Assembly: GCA_019614645.1 (NCBI GenBank)
Contig: JABWDB010000002.1
Span: 20,697,501-20,761,500 of the forward strand
Source of the DNA: Stratiolaelaps scimitus
Lineage: Eukaryota; Arthropoda; Arachnida; Mesostigmata; Laelapidae
Direction of reading: 5' to 3'
DNA length: 64,000 bases
Shown: piece by piece, positions 1 to 11,310 of the stretch
Layout of the letters: each line of letters begins with the position of its first letter
Position numbering within the stretch: the stretch's first letter is position 1
Notes under the pieces: generated by a model
Database searches by the model: none
What the model was told of the DNA's origin: nothing
The model's input: only the letters and a program-made list of their open reading frames with translations
Made by a program: the position numbers and the translations under genes

Positions 1-1
1 C

Positions 2-1843
2 CCCCTGCGATACGGTATGAACCCACACCAGAAGCCTGCCCAGCTCGCCACATCGGCAAACGAGCTGCCGCTAATGGTGGTCAACGGAGCGCCGGGCTTC
101 ATCAACCTCTGCGATGCCCTGAACGCTTGGCAGCTCGTGCGCGAACTCAAGGCTGCACTCGGCTTGCCTGCGGCAACGTCCTTCAAGCACGTCAGTCCTG
201 CCGGCGCAGCTGTTGGCGTTCCACTAACCGCGGATGACGCTCGACTTTGCATGGTGGACGATCTGCACAATGACCTGACGCCGATTTCGTCGGCGTACGC
301 TCGTGCCCGTGGTGCTGACCGGATGTCATCGTTTGGCGATTTCATTGCGCTCTCCGACCCTTGTGATGCGGTTACGGCGCGCATCATCTCGCGAGAGGTC
401 TCTGACGGTGTGATTGCACCAGGATACTCTCCTGAAGCTCTTGAGATCCTACGCAAGAAGAAGAGTGGCGCCTATTGCATGCTGCAGATGAATCCCAACT
501 ATGAGCCTGGTTAGTTAGCTTATCGGTTGGTTGGTTGATTAAAATCGAATGGAAACTCTGTTGCGGCTGGTTCATTCGTACGAGGTCTGATGGCTATGCT
601 TTCGTGGTGATGTTCATTGCTTTGTTGCTATTTTTGAAATATAACCACAGGAGTGGTTCTGTAGCTGTTCATAGCGCCCGCGAGAGTAACCGCTCATAGC
701 GTTCACTAAGTATCCGAGTCACATTGGTGGAATTATTGATTACACAATTGATGTAGATCAAACTAATTTGCTTAATTTACGCAACTGTTCCACTTCCATC
801 GTATAACACAATACAGGCACCATGGAGATTCGTACCCTGTTCGGTCTTACCCTCGAGCAGAGGCGCAACGATGCCAATATCAATCGCGACTTGTTCCAGA
901 ACATCGTGTCCAAGAACAAGAATCTGCCTGACTCCGCCATCCGAGATTTGATCGTGGCAACGATCGCCCTCAAGTACACACAGTCGAACTCTGTATGCTA
1001 CGCCAAGGATGGACAGGTCATCGGCATTGGGGCTGGCCAGCAATCTCGAATCCATTGCACCCGTCTGGCTGGCGACAAGGTCAACAACTGGTGGCTTCGG
1101 CAGCACCCAGCCGTCAAAAGCATGGTGTTTAAGAAAGGAGTCAAGCGTGCCGAACAATCGAACATCATTGATGTGTTTGTAGCTGGCGTCATTGGCGTAG
1201 ATATGCCTGCCGACGTCTACCAGAACTCATTGGAGAATCCGCCCAAGCAGTTGACCGATATCGAGAGACGCGACTGGGTTTCCAAACTCAACCAGGTGGC
1301 AATTTCGTCTGATGCGTTCTTCCCCTTCCGCGACAACATCGACAGGTTAGGACCAATCGATGAATTATTGTCCTTCGGGGCACATCGAAACTATTCGACC
1401 ATTGTTATTATAATGAAAAATGTAGTTTTTTTTGGGCCAAATTCACATGCGCTTCATCCTAAGCTTTGCCCGTCTAGATATATATATATATATATATATA
1501 TTGGATTCCAGCCACAACCACGGTGATCGAAATCCCTAATCACCCTCCGTATTGTCAGTCATGCTGCCGAGCACACACAAGGCGTTTCCGCGTTGAACGC
1601 AAAGATACAGTTGTTGGAAAATATATCCTCTAGCACGAGCCGAAGAGGATGTAGTCCAAATTATCACTCTAATTAATTTTCTTTTGTCGGATCGACGATA
1701 TGAAAACTTACAGAGCGAAGCAATCTGGCGTCGACTACATCGCCTCGCCTGGCGGTTCGACCAATGACGACGGTGTGATCCAAGCCTGTGACGAGCACAA
1801 TATCACACTCGTACATACTGGGTTGCGTCTATTCCACCATTAA
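2..1843 (+). CDS. ATIC: ATIC (PurH), bifunctional AICAR transformylase / IMP cyclohydrolase, C-terminal three exons
   Basis: Cytosolic enzyme for the last two steps of de novo purine synthesis (AICAR to FAICAR with 10-formyl-THF, then IMP). Exons: 2-509 (continues off the left edge), 817-1345 and 1714-1843. Their phases join cleanly: G|GC gives Gly and AG|A gives Arg. Donors are GTTAGT and GTTAGG; acceptors end ATACAG and TTACAG. The visible 388 or so codons start at LRYGMNPHQ and include the transformylase active-site motif [13 protein letters not shown] (catalytic Lys-His), the block [40 protein letters not shown] and [12 protein letters not shown]. The protein ends LRLFHH-stop, the classic PurH C terminus. 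The N-terminal MGS-like cyclohydrolase domain (about 200 residues) lies outside the window. No frameshift or premature stop is seen, so the gene looks functional. The recognition comes from family knowledge. Confidence 0.97.
1478..1500. repeat. (AT)n microsatellite in the last ATIC intron
   Basis: About eleven AT dinucleotides inside the 368-bp intron at 1346-1713. The reading frame of exon two runs on through it by chance, so the conceptual ORF ends in a false Ile-Tyr repeat. The real exon stops at the GTTAGG donor at 1346. Confidence 0.9.
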
Positions 1844-1885
1844 TTAATAAGATTATTACCAGCAGCAATGCTTATGTGCCAATCA

Positions 1886-1891
1886 AATAAA
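1886..1891 (+). promoter_or_regulatory. ATIC polyadenylation signal AATAAA
   Basis: A canonical AATAAA lies 43 bp after the ATIC stop codon, and a TTGTATTGTCGTTGTGTT GT-rich stretch follows about 35-50 bp later. This implies a very short 3' UTR. Confidence 0.65.
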
Positions 1892-3307
1892 CAGCTCTGC
1901 ATAGAGCGCCTGCCTAATTTCAAGTTGTATTGTCGTTGTGTTATTTCTTTAAAACTCGATCCTGACAACATAAGAGCGGAGAAGAGTCTGAATCGTTCAT
2001 TTTAACAAGTTTAATAGATAACTCGCCTGAATACCTACCGTACAAAGGGGGACATAGCTAGCCACGGAAGACAGACAACGCTTCAAAAAAGTACTGTCAA
2101 ATCTCGATTACAAGCGGAGCCACAAACGTAACTCGTAGACACACATTTTTGACGCTCGAGAACCCAACTGGTCAATTTGTAAAAATAACCAATGTCAACC
2201 ATCCCACCTCACTCATCATATGTTAATCGTTAAGTACCTTAAATCGTTTCCAATCCGACCGTGTCTCTCGATGATTGACAGCATCAAAGCCACTTTCTAT
2301 TAACACGGTTCATATGTATCATGTTTATATATAATATTTGTATCGTGTACATGGCCACCAACTCACTCGAAGGGCAATTCGCCAGCAATAGCTGTATCTT
2401 GGTGATACAGGGGTTGGTAGAGTAGCAACGAACCGCTATGCAACTATTGAGTACAGTGTAATGTCTGACGTACATATTGATACATGTATATGACACTCAT
2501 ATACAAACATGTATCTCAAATATGTTTATCCTAGTCATCTGGGAGATATCTTTCTCTCTCAATATACCTATTTTGTTCACACTATCATTCTTGCTTTCAC
2601 TCTCGTTTAATACCCACTTCGCTTAATGTGGTCTCTCTATCTGAATGAAGAGAGAGATTCATGCGGACGAGGCGCATTTGTACGACTTGTATCGCATCGG
2701 TACGTACTTTCATCGTTCGATGATGAGGCTCGATAGAGCTCACCCTTGATAACCCCGTCGCGAGCTATCCCTGTCCACGTGAACTATCCACTTTCACAGA
2801 CCACCCAAGGCCAGCATCGTCTCCTACTACGAATATAACGATCCTCGTTGTGGCTACAAAACCCAGTCCTCTCAGGCGGCACCGTTGCAAATGATCTCGT
2901 CGGTGAAGGGTCTCGATGCGACGGGTTACTGTTACTATTGCCACCAGCCACAGTGCGGTGCCACCGCCGGCGCTGCCGCCACCGCTGTTGTTTGCGCAGC
3001 GAAGAACACATTGTGGGCTCGATTGTTCAGCTTCTGCTTCGAACGAGGAGTGAAGAGGGGCGGCACGCTCGAAGCTCTTCTGCGCCGAGGGTCCATTATC
3101 CCCCGAGAGCGAACAACAGAGAGACATGGCTCGAGCCAGCGGTCTCGGGACCTCAGCCAGCTCAATTCATCATGATCGAGTCTACACAGAGCGTCATAGT
3201 GGCACTCATAGTGTTTGTCATGAGTACGGCCCTCGGTGAAGCCCTTCTTATGCAGTGCTTGCGAACTTCATTCATCATTTTCGTCAGTTGGTGGAGTGAC
3301 AACACAC
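1892..3307. other. Gene-free stretch after ATIC
   Basis: I see nothing convincing here. The sequence is AT-rich to about 2.7 kb. At 2850-3175 it becomes GC-rich, with overlapping ORFs of 75-155 codons in several frames that look like compositional shadows. Confidence 0.5.
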
Positions 3308-3619
3308 TTTGTTGATTTGCTTGCTAGACACGATTTGTTATTGAATATTGGGAATGCTTCTCAAAAATAGCCAGTGAGTAAATGTTCTTGTGGAAAATGT
3401 CGAGAGAGCGTTTCTTGACTTAGTTTGCGATCTATCGAACGTTCGTAGAGTTTCGTGGGTTTTTTTTCTGTTTCTGAAAGGAATACCTTTATATGTGGGT
3501 ATTTAACGAAACTGATATGTTCTCTCGACATTTTCCACAAGAACATTTACTCACTGGCTATTTTTGAGAAGCATTCCAATGTTCAATAACAAATCGTGTC
3601 TAGCAGGGGAATCAACAAA
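3308..3619. mobile_element. Foldback element: ~100-bp inverted repeats around a ~113-bp core
   Basis: The left arm (3308-3407) and right arm (3521-3619) are reverse complements over about 100 bp. Both outer ends start tttgttgatt, and the inner 55 bp match perfectly. Only a 4-bp divergent patch, one substitution and one 1-bp indel separate them. The core at 3408-3520 has no homology between its halves and no long ORF. The open frame on the minus strand across this interval is a product of the palindrome. A non-autonomous foldback/MITE-type element is the simplest reading; I see no target-site duplication. A transcript across it would form a long dsRNA hairpin. Confidence 0.75.
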
Positions 3620-4969
3620 TATTTCGAGTTTTATTAGGTTTAGGCTGTACCAGTCAATTACAAGGTTTGCATGTTATTGGTTGAAGGATACTCTAACTAT
3701 TAGCGTGTTAAGGTCCTATTAAAAGCGCCCCCTTCTAATCAAATTTTAATATTACGAAAACGAATACAAACACACAATCAATCATATTGACCTCTACATC
3801 TACGCCTACTCTGACTCCAAGTAACCGGTGAACACATAGACATTTTATTGTGGGCTAGGCTACTAGGGTCGTAACGATAGTAGGACTCATGGAAAACTAT
3901 CAACCTATCGACGAAAGCTTACCAGTGCAGGAAATGAAACGGGTACAAACATCCTTTATCTGTCCAGCAAAAGTATCATAGCTTGGTACATTATGTCAAA
4001 ACTTAAACAGCTCAACACCGAGTGCGTCACGGTCATGCGTTTATGTTTAGAGTGTATCAACTCCTATGGCTATTTCTTTCGTTCGGCTGTTCGTTGAACC
4101 AAATGATCCCCTCGTGGAAGCCAACGCAGCCTGATATGACTTTCTCGCCGGTACCTGCAGCCTCGCAGCGCGCACACAACGCGTAGCCAGCCACCAACGG
4201 TGGGTACAGACACCTTTCAATATTTGGATATCACCGGTGTGGGGACAATGGACTCACTATATTTTTGAGTAGATTAGTGACAGCTTCCCATTCTCGATGC
4301 ATTCAACCTACGGCCAAGATACGGTCGTGATTCTCCATCTATAGTTTGGCGAGATTTGTTGACAAATCGGTTGCACTTGAAGTGCTGCAATTTCGTCGAG
4401 CGATAGCCGCGTGTAATTGTCCTGAGAACGCACGGCACTGCCTTCACCTGCCATTATGAAGGTGTCTAAGTAGGAGCTAGCTGTTATATGACGAGATCGG
4501 CTGGTTGGTGGCCACTCGTGCGGTCTATTCAATTCAATTAAGTTTGTTGGGTGGTCCGCCCGAGATCGTGCATTCACGATGCATCTCGTGCAAGCGTTCA
4601 CAGCAGAGCGCAAGAAGACTGTCCTTCTCGTATGAGTCTCGCGTATGAGAATATCAGTTTCCCTTTCAGCTTTATCTCTCGCTCTCTCTCTCTCAGTCTC
4701 CCCCTGTCAGTCCCCCGGCCAGTCCCCCGCGCCTCATACATAAACATGCGATTTTGCTGTATAAGCACCGACCAGGCAGACCGATCATACTTTGCAGTGG
4801 TAGGTGCACACTATCTATTACACCAAACAACCATTGGAGCGCGTCATTGTTCTAGTTCGGAGCCAGAGTGCGATGCAAAACAGATTTGTCAGGAACCATC
4901 GCCGTGAGCATCTTCCCTAGAACAAAACCGCACGCAAATATACATACACACACGCACACAGCAGATTGC

Positions 4970-4986
4970 GAGAGAGAGAGAGAGAG
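4970..4986. repeat. (GA)n microsatellite
   Basis: A run of GA dinucleotides, just downstream of a CA-rich patch. Confidence 0.85.
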
Positions 4987-5398
4987 CAAGAGACCTACTA
5001 GCATCGATATTCACTCATTCCTATTCTGATTAACGTCCCTTGCGGTCGGGCAAGGTGTTTTAATGTAGGCACATGGCCGAAGGGAGATGGGAAATCGAGG
5101 ATTGGCGGTGCTGGGTGAACGCTCAAGGCTCGCTTAAAGTCGCTCCTGCACCCGCTGCAGGCACACCGGCCTCGTTGCACTGTTTAATCTTCCCAGGGAT
5201 CGTTTTTTTCACTTTCGCTATAGCACTTCCACTTCATGCGATGGCTGGCCAGTTAAGAAGCGGGTACACCTTAATTTCAGAAGCGGCGGCAGTGCTCCGG
5301 AGATGGTTTTAATCTTTCATCATCGCCGTGCCAGCATTTCAGCAGTGCTGCTGACTATTGGGAGCTTTCAAGTGTTCGTGTGCTGCTGTGTCAATCCG

Positions 5399-5416
5399 TG
5401 TGTGTGTGTGTGTGTG
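5399..5416. repeat. (GT)n microsatellite
   Basis: An uninterrupted run of GT dinucleotides. Confidence 0.85.
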
Positions 5417-6258
5417 ATGTTTGTTCGTGTACGTGGCTCTGTATATCAACGCTGTATATGAACGCTGTTAAAGAGATTAGCGTCAACTTGGCCATCACCA
5501 GGTTGAGCACTCGTCACCAGCTTGGTCACAACTCGGAAGCAACTCAGTGCGCGCTGCGGGGCCAGCAATCCACCCCTCGCCGGCGAGAGGGGGGCGCAAT
5601 TCGAGGCGGCTGAATTCGGAGCTCAAGGAGACACGTGTCTTCGCGTTCACCCACACGATGCGCTTACGGTCGCGGAGTGAACCGTTGTTTCCTGTTATCG
5701 TCCGGTCGTCTCCGAGGACGCTGTTGTTCTCGCCCGAGGTAGCGCGACCTGCTGCTACATTTCGGTCGCGTTGTGTACAATACTACTTGGTAATATGTAC
5801 ACCACAATGACCGGGATAGTGACACCCGTTGCCAAAAGGGAGAGCATGATGTGCCCTCGAGCAGATTTCCACGGACGTATCCCCTTGGTTCGATTTGAAC
5901 GCGGCAAGCTGATGACGAGGGAGCTTAAGAACAAGAAAATATATATGTAGACAGAGAGAGAGAAAGAATGGAGCGCTGAGATGGTATTCGATATCGTTGA
6001 GTGAGATGAAAACTCTGGTGGTTGAGAAACACGCGTTTTGTCTTGGAAAACGCTACTACAAATATATGTTATGTTATGCAAATAGACATAGTCAAGCGAT
6101 GACGATTTAGTGTAATAATTAGCATAATCTGCAGTAAGTATTTTCGCGTCAACCCTATTCAAGGCTGTTTAATGTTTATGACATCAGTAGCTCGCTTCAT
6201 ATGCAATTCTATATTCACTACGGCCTGCAAGCTCTACTCAACTAGTATCCATTTCGTG

Positions 6259-6332
6259 ATCGCTTAACGCAATTTATATATAGATGTATATATATATATA
6301 CATCGCTTAACGCTATATATATATATATATAT
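6259..6332. repeat. Duplicated 12-mer with (TA)n tracts
   Basis: The 12-mer ATCGCTTAACGC occurs at 6259-6270 and again at 6302-6313, each followed by a TA tract. This looks like an approximately 43-bp tandem duplication whose TA portions have since changed length. Confidence 0.75.
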
Positions 6333-7037
6333 GTGCAAGCCGCTCTCGCTGTCGCCTGCGGTTGCTATTATCGTTATTCTTATTCTAAAAGCTTATTAGG
6401 ATACGGCCGATATTAATGACTCTTAGCTCTTCGCAACGAATCACTGTTGAATCACTTTGTTCCAATTGCCATCTGACAACACACAGCCAACGCGGATGTG
6501 ATTGCTCTCGCATGCGTGGTGACATATTGGTTTACGTGGGTTCCTCCGATGTACTCCGTGTCATCTTGTACATCTACGCGGGCATACACTTACACAAAAT
6601 GGATATTGACAAATCTAGAAAAATCCCTTTTTGTCGACACCGATTTGCCAGTGAACGGCGCGTGGTGACGCTGCAGCTTCACTCTCGTTGTAGTGACGGT
6701 GGTCGTGATGCAGGTTATATATATATATGTCGAGTCGGATAGCAGTCGCATAGACAACACTCACTTTACACTATAGGGTACCGCAGAGGAATGTCGCTGA
6801 ATTGTGATGCCAGTGAACTCTGTTCGATATCGTCGAAAGCCCTGCTCGCTTGCAACATGGAGTTGAAGTTTCGGAATCAAACACGCAGATAGATCAAAGG
6901 CGCCACCCCGGCCTTCAGATCGCCTTCAGATGCCTACCCTCGATGGGAGCTTCAGCAGTGGCTAAATCATATCAGATCACAGACCTCGACAGATACAGAT
7001 GAAAAATATTTTCGAGGCGGGTGGAATCCTCGAAAAG

Positions 7038-7080
7038 CAGCAGCAGCAGCAGTCGCCGCCGCCGACGCCGCCTCCTCCGC
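7038..7080. repeat. Compound (CAG)n(CCG)n trinucleotide tract
   Basis: A CAG run followed by CCG/CCT triplets. No open frame carrying it is supported as coding. Confidence 0.7.
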
Positions 7081-8390
7081 ATCATAGTGGTACAGCTACA
7101 AACTTCGCAGCACAGTGAAGCATGTGCATCCAAGCTGGTTGTCGCTGCGGCCCTGTGGACTCAGCCAATCGGACGCAGTAGACGCCACAGGTGATCCGAA
7201 TGCTTCATTGGGTGATTGGGACGTATGGTGATGTTGGGTGCCTTTCTGGGCTTGAAGCTTACCTGAGGGAGCCGAGCTGGAATCCGGACACTGTTCCGAC
7301 CTCTTCACGAGTCGTGTGGGAGGGCTGGTCACTTTCAGCGTCGGGGTGGCCTGTCTAACACGAAGTCCTCGGCGGCATTTCTCCTTGTTCTGCTGTGTTC
7401 GTATGACAGACGAATACTCATTCGTGACGCCACCCATGGCATCGACTGCTGTGAGTGCCTGTGGTACCTATTTGGAATATGAGCTACGGTGCCTCGTGGC
7501 CATCGTGGTCTTGACCCTGATATTCCATTCATTAACGACGATTGTATCGATCTCTGAACTATGTTCTAATGAACGTGTTTAACATACACGATTCTTCGCT
7601 TCCATATATTATTTAGTCCGGACGACACCGTAAAAGCAAGTAAGCCAGGCTCTAGGATTATTTAAGATTGAATTCAATATTGTGCGCCAACAATGTGGAT
7701 GGAATATGTTCCAATAAACTCATATGTATGCACGCAAATACAGCAGTGCAGAACTTCACTGTATCCTCGTACTTTTTGCTGAACTCTAGTTCTGTTAAAT
7801 TGTCTATGAATTTTTACGTACGGCACAAAGGCTGATCGTATTATTAAGATAAATCATTCTCGTTTTATCTTAAAATATCATGCTACTTTTAATTACCTTA
7901 GCTATTTCTGGCCGGCATTTTCCACTGGTGTTCGGCAAAATTTAACTACAAATACGCCAGAAAAAGGCAGTCTCATTCGAAATACACTTAGACGTCAATC
8001 AACGAGTAACTTTCCCGAAAAATTTCAGCGCTGAGCGCGAGGCTCGCTTCGCAAACTCAGCGATTTCCAGAAGGATGGAAATATATCTTTCTCTCTCTTT
8101 CTCACTGTGCCGCGGCCTGTACCAGGCCGCGTCAACAGCGTTTGTTATTTCACCGAGTTCCGCTATTCATAACGAGCCACCATTAAGAGGTGGTCACTCT
8201 ATCCAATTCACTCTCTCATCTCTGTATCTCAACCTTGCTGTTTCAACACCCTGTCGTTATTTCGTACGAAACAGCCACAACGTCCACAGTTTATGCTCGG
8301 CTCCCGTCTCTTCGATGAACACCGAGCGACCAACTCATCGGTTTGTCATCGCGGAATGATCTGGCCGTTCAGTCATTTGCGAAAGAGCAC

Positions 8391-8406
8391 CGCCGCCGCC
8401 GCCGCC
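8391..8406. repeat. (CCG)n trinucleotide tract
   Basis: Five CGC/CCG units in a GC-rich patch. The frame across it is open on both strands, as expected from composition alone. Confidence 0.7.
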
Positions 8407-10040
8407 CGCTCTCCGCGCGATGCCTGTCGAGCCCACCACACTCGCGATACGATAACACCTCATGTTGTTTTTATTGTTGTTGCTGTTGTTACTGCTGCTG
8501 TTATCATCATCCGTTTCAGCGTTAGCGTCATCATTGAGACGATGATGTTTCATCCAAAGGCTGAACGCAGCGGAATCACACACGCAGACGCCGCCCCGCT
8601 GTCACCAAGTCGGTTTGTTGCCAGTCGCCGGCAGATGCGCGGTTTCGATGCGGCCTGTCGTCACCGGGTTGGCACAGCGAAAGGCAGAGCACGTTTGTAG
8701 AGAAGTGAAAACGAAGAACAGCGACGTCGCGAGCTGACGGATTGCGGACACTCAGCTCGCTGGACTGACGCGCGCACGGGTCGATAGCACACAACGAGCG
8801 TGTTTCAGTCGCATGGCGCCGGCGGCTCGCTGGGCAGGACCTCATCCAGGAGCGAGAAGCGGCGGAGAGAACGCCAAAAAGTATCGGCTGCGTAACACGA
8901 CTGCCATCGGGCGGCAATGGCCGGCAGCGGTTCAAGGGACAACTGCTGCCTGTTCGGTCGGAGCGGGTCGGGTCGGTTGGGAGCGGGGAGTCTTTACTGT
9001 ATCCTCTCGTTTATGGCGACTATGCTTCGCGTTCTGGTCGTCTTCTTCATCGTCCTCCTGCTGCTTGATCGAATGTCACCGTGATGAGATCGACTGCTCG
9101 TATCGATGAATGTGTGCCAACGGTTGCAGTAACAAAATAGACGGAGAAGAAAATAACATTATTGCTATGGCAATATTTTGACTAACGGCGGTCAGCGACG
9201 ATTGCAATCCTGTGTCCTGTGTTCGACCCACACGCGTGCGTTACTGCTGCCGCGGTGGCGGCGGCGGCCGCGCGAGTTTCACGTTAGATGAACAGTGAGA
9301 TATGGGAAGAGATTGAGTGAGCCAGTCGAATGAAGATGGATACAAGACTGATTAGAGTGCAACAAACGGACTACGACGACAATGACTATATCTTGTCTAT
9401 CTATCTATATGTCTCTGTACTACAAACACATATCGAATATGCAGACGGGAACACACGGGCAGACGGACGTACGATGGACCGAGTGCATTGAGGATGTTGA
9501 TGCTGTCCTGTAAGCGTAAACGATTAGGTGATTCGCCCGGCTGGCAGCCGGCTTCTGCTCGTGTTAGCTTGGCTTTTCCAGTTCGAAGGGCGCGGTGCGG
9601 TGGCGTAGGTAGAACAATTGCGGTGGGCTGAACTAAGCTATGCAACGCTAGGCAAGGCTGAGTTTGCTGACGTTTTGTTTTGAGCCCACGATGACGCCGA
9701 TGACAATGCTGGCCGGCTCTGGTCTGTATCAGAATGCCGAGTGTGGTTAGAAGAATCGATTCGATCAATAAAGGCGAACGTAAGAACATGAGTTCGAAGC
9801 CGTCGTCGTCAGGAGAAAATGAAAATGCAGGAACACGAGAGGGAAGGGTATTTTTAATTGTGACTCCACTGGAGTTTGTCATTGTATGATATGAAGATTT
9901 TCAATGAATGGCACTGGCAAATAACTAGCATTTATATTTATAAACAATTTGTCGAATGTTGTATATTAGTTGCAAAATGCTACCAAATGAAAAAGTCCAT
10001 AGAACAGTATATCTTCTGGAATGAAAAGAGCGCCCTTAAC

Positions 10041-10056
10041 ATATATATATATATAT
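10041..10056. repeat. (AT)n microsatellite
   Basis: Eight AT dinucleotides. Confidence 0.8.
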
Positions 10057-11220
10057 CTTCTTGAATCGACCGACGGATATAACCGTTTGGTGAGTGACTC
10101 CGTCTGTCGACAAAGTGACATGTGTATGACGACGATCTTGTTTGCCCGCTATCTTCGCTGTTGTATCAAACACTTCGACGAAGGAGCCCTTTGTCGCCGT
10201 TTAGCTTCACTGATGATCTTGATACTGGGCTAATAAATTGCACCGTCTTGTTGATGGTGTCGACCTTCCCCCGCCTCTGTATCCTGCGGCGGGCACGTGT
10301 AGACTCGAATCTTTATTGCTAGACCCCGCCATAGAGAGATTATAAGCTATCGTTCTTTAACGCTATCGGTACCCTTTACTGTGGCGGCGATAGTGCGGCT
10401 TCTGTCGTTGCCAGTGGTGTCGCTGTTAACGCTGATGAGATCGGTTCGTTTCTCTGATCCGCCTCTGGTGAGGCGCCTGAGCATTACTGAAGAGCGTGAA
10501 TACCTGGCGAGAGGAAGATCGCGAAAGTCTTCTACTAACACTGTGGCACTGGGGAGTTCTTACGGCCTGTCTACATTGGGCCTAGGGATATAGCGGAGTT
10601 TGTGTATCAGGCCACGCGCGCGTGCTCTTCTTCTGGAGCAACTAGAACCGTCGATCGAGTTCCCGCCTCGAGTCTCTACACACATTCGCTAAGTACACAG
10701 TCACAGTGAGTGAGAGATCTCTTTCTCTTTATGAAGTAGTGACCAGCGTTAAAGTAATATGGTGAGCGGCCGAGTTTCGTTTGCTTGATTTCGGCCTGAG
10801 AGGCGAAATGTGGTTGTGCGGGTTCGACGCAGGTTAGTCGCGGCCACAGAGCAGGGGGAGGAATAAGCGACTTTGTATTGAATAGATCAATATCTATTTA
10901 TCTACTATGATAGTATTGATTACACAGATGGTCATCACAACGCGTTCGATGATGACGATGATGGGCAAGACCATCCCACCAACACCGCCACCATCACAAC
11001 ATCGAGCCAGTCGTTAGTTCGTCACCGGGCGATCAGCTCGGAGGTGATTGCCGTAGACCATCAAACAGCATCCAACAGACAACACGGCCACCATCAGTAC
11101 CACCATCACAACAACAAAGGCGGCTAGCCAGCTAACTAACTAAATATATGGCCGTTTCCTCAAAGTTCATAACTCACACGGGCTATAGGTCTATATATCA
11201 ATATGTATCCATGTTTGCCT

Positions 11221-11232
11221 ATATATATATGT

Positions 11233-11307
<75 letters not shown>
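11221..11307. repeat. Long (TA)n microsatellite
   Basis: About 87 bp of almost pure TA with two small interruptions, the longest simple repeat in the window. It is self-complementary and likely length-polymorphic. It produces spurious Tyr-Ile repeat ORFs on both strands. Confidence 0.95.

Positions 11308-11310
<3 letters not shown>

Noticed and set aside
1346..1526. Extension of ATIC exon two to the end of its open frame
   Set aside because: The conserved protein sequence stops at NIDR and a GTTAGG donor follows. The next exon restores the conserved sequence in matching phase.
3361..3546. 61-codon minus-strand ORF across the foldback element
   Set aside because: It reads through both arms of an inverted repeat and exists only because of the palindrome. 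It has no protein features.
9397..9882. 161-codon minus-strand frame
   Set aside because: No domain, no splice or start context, and composition like its surroundings.
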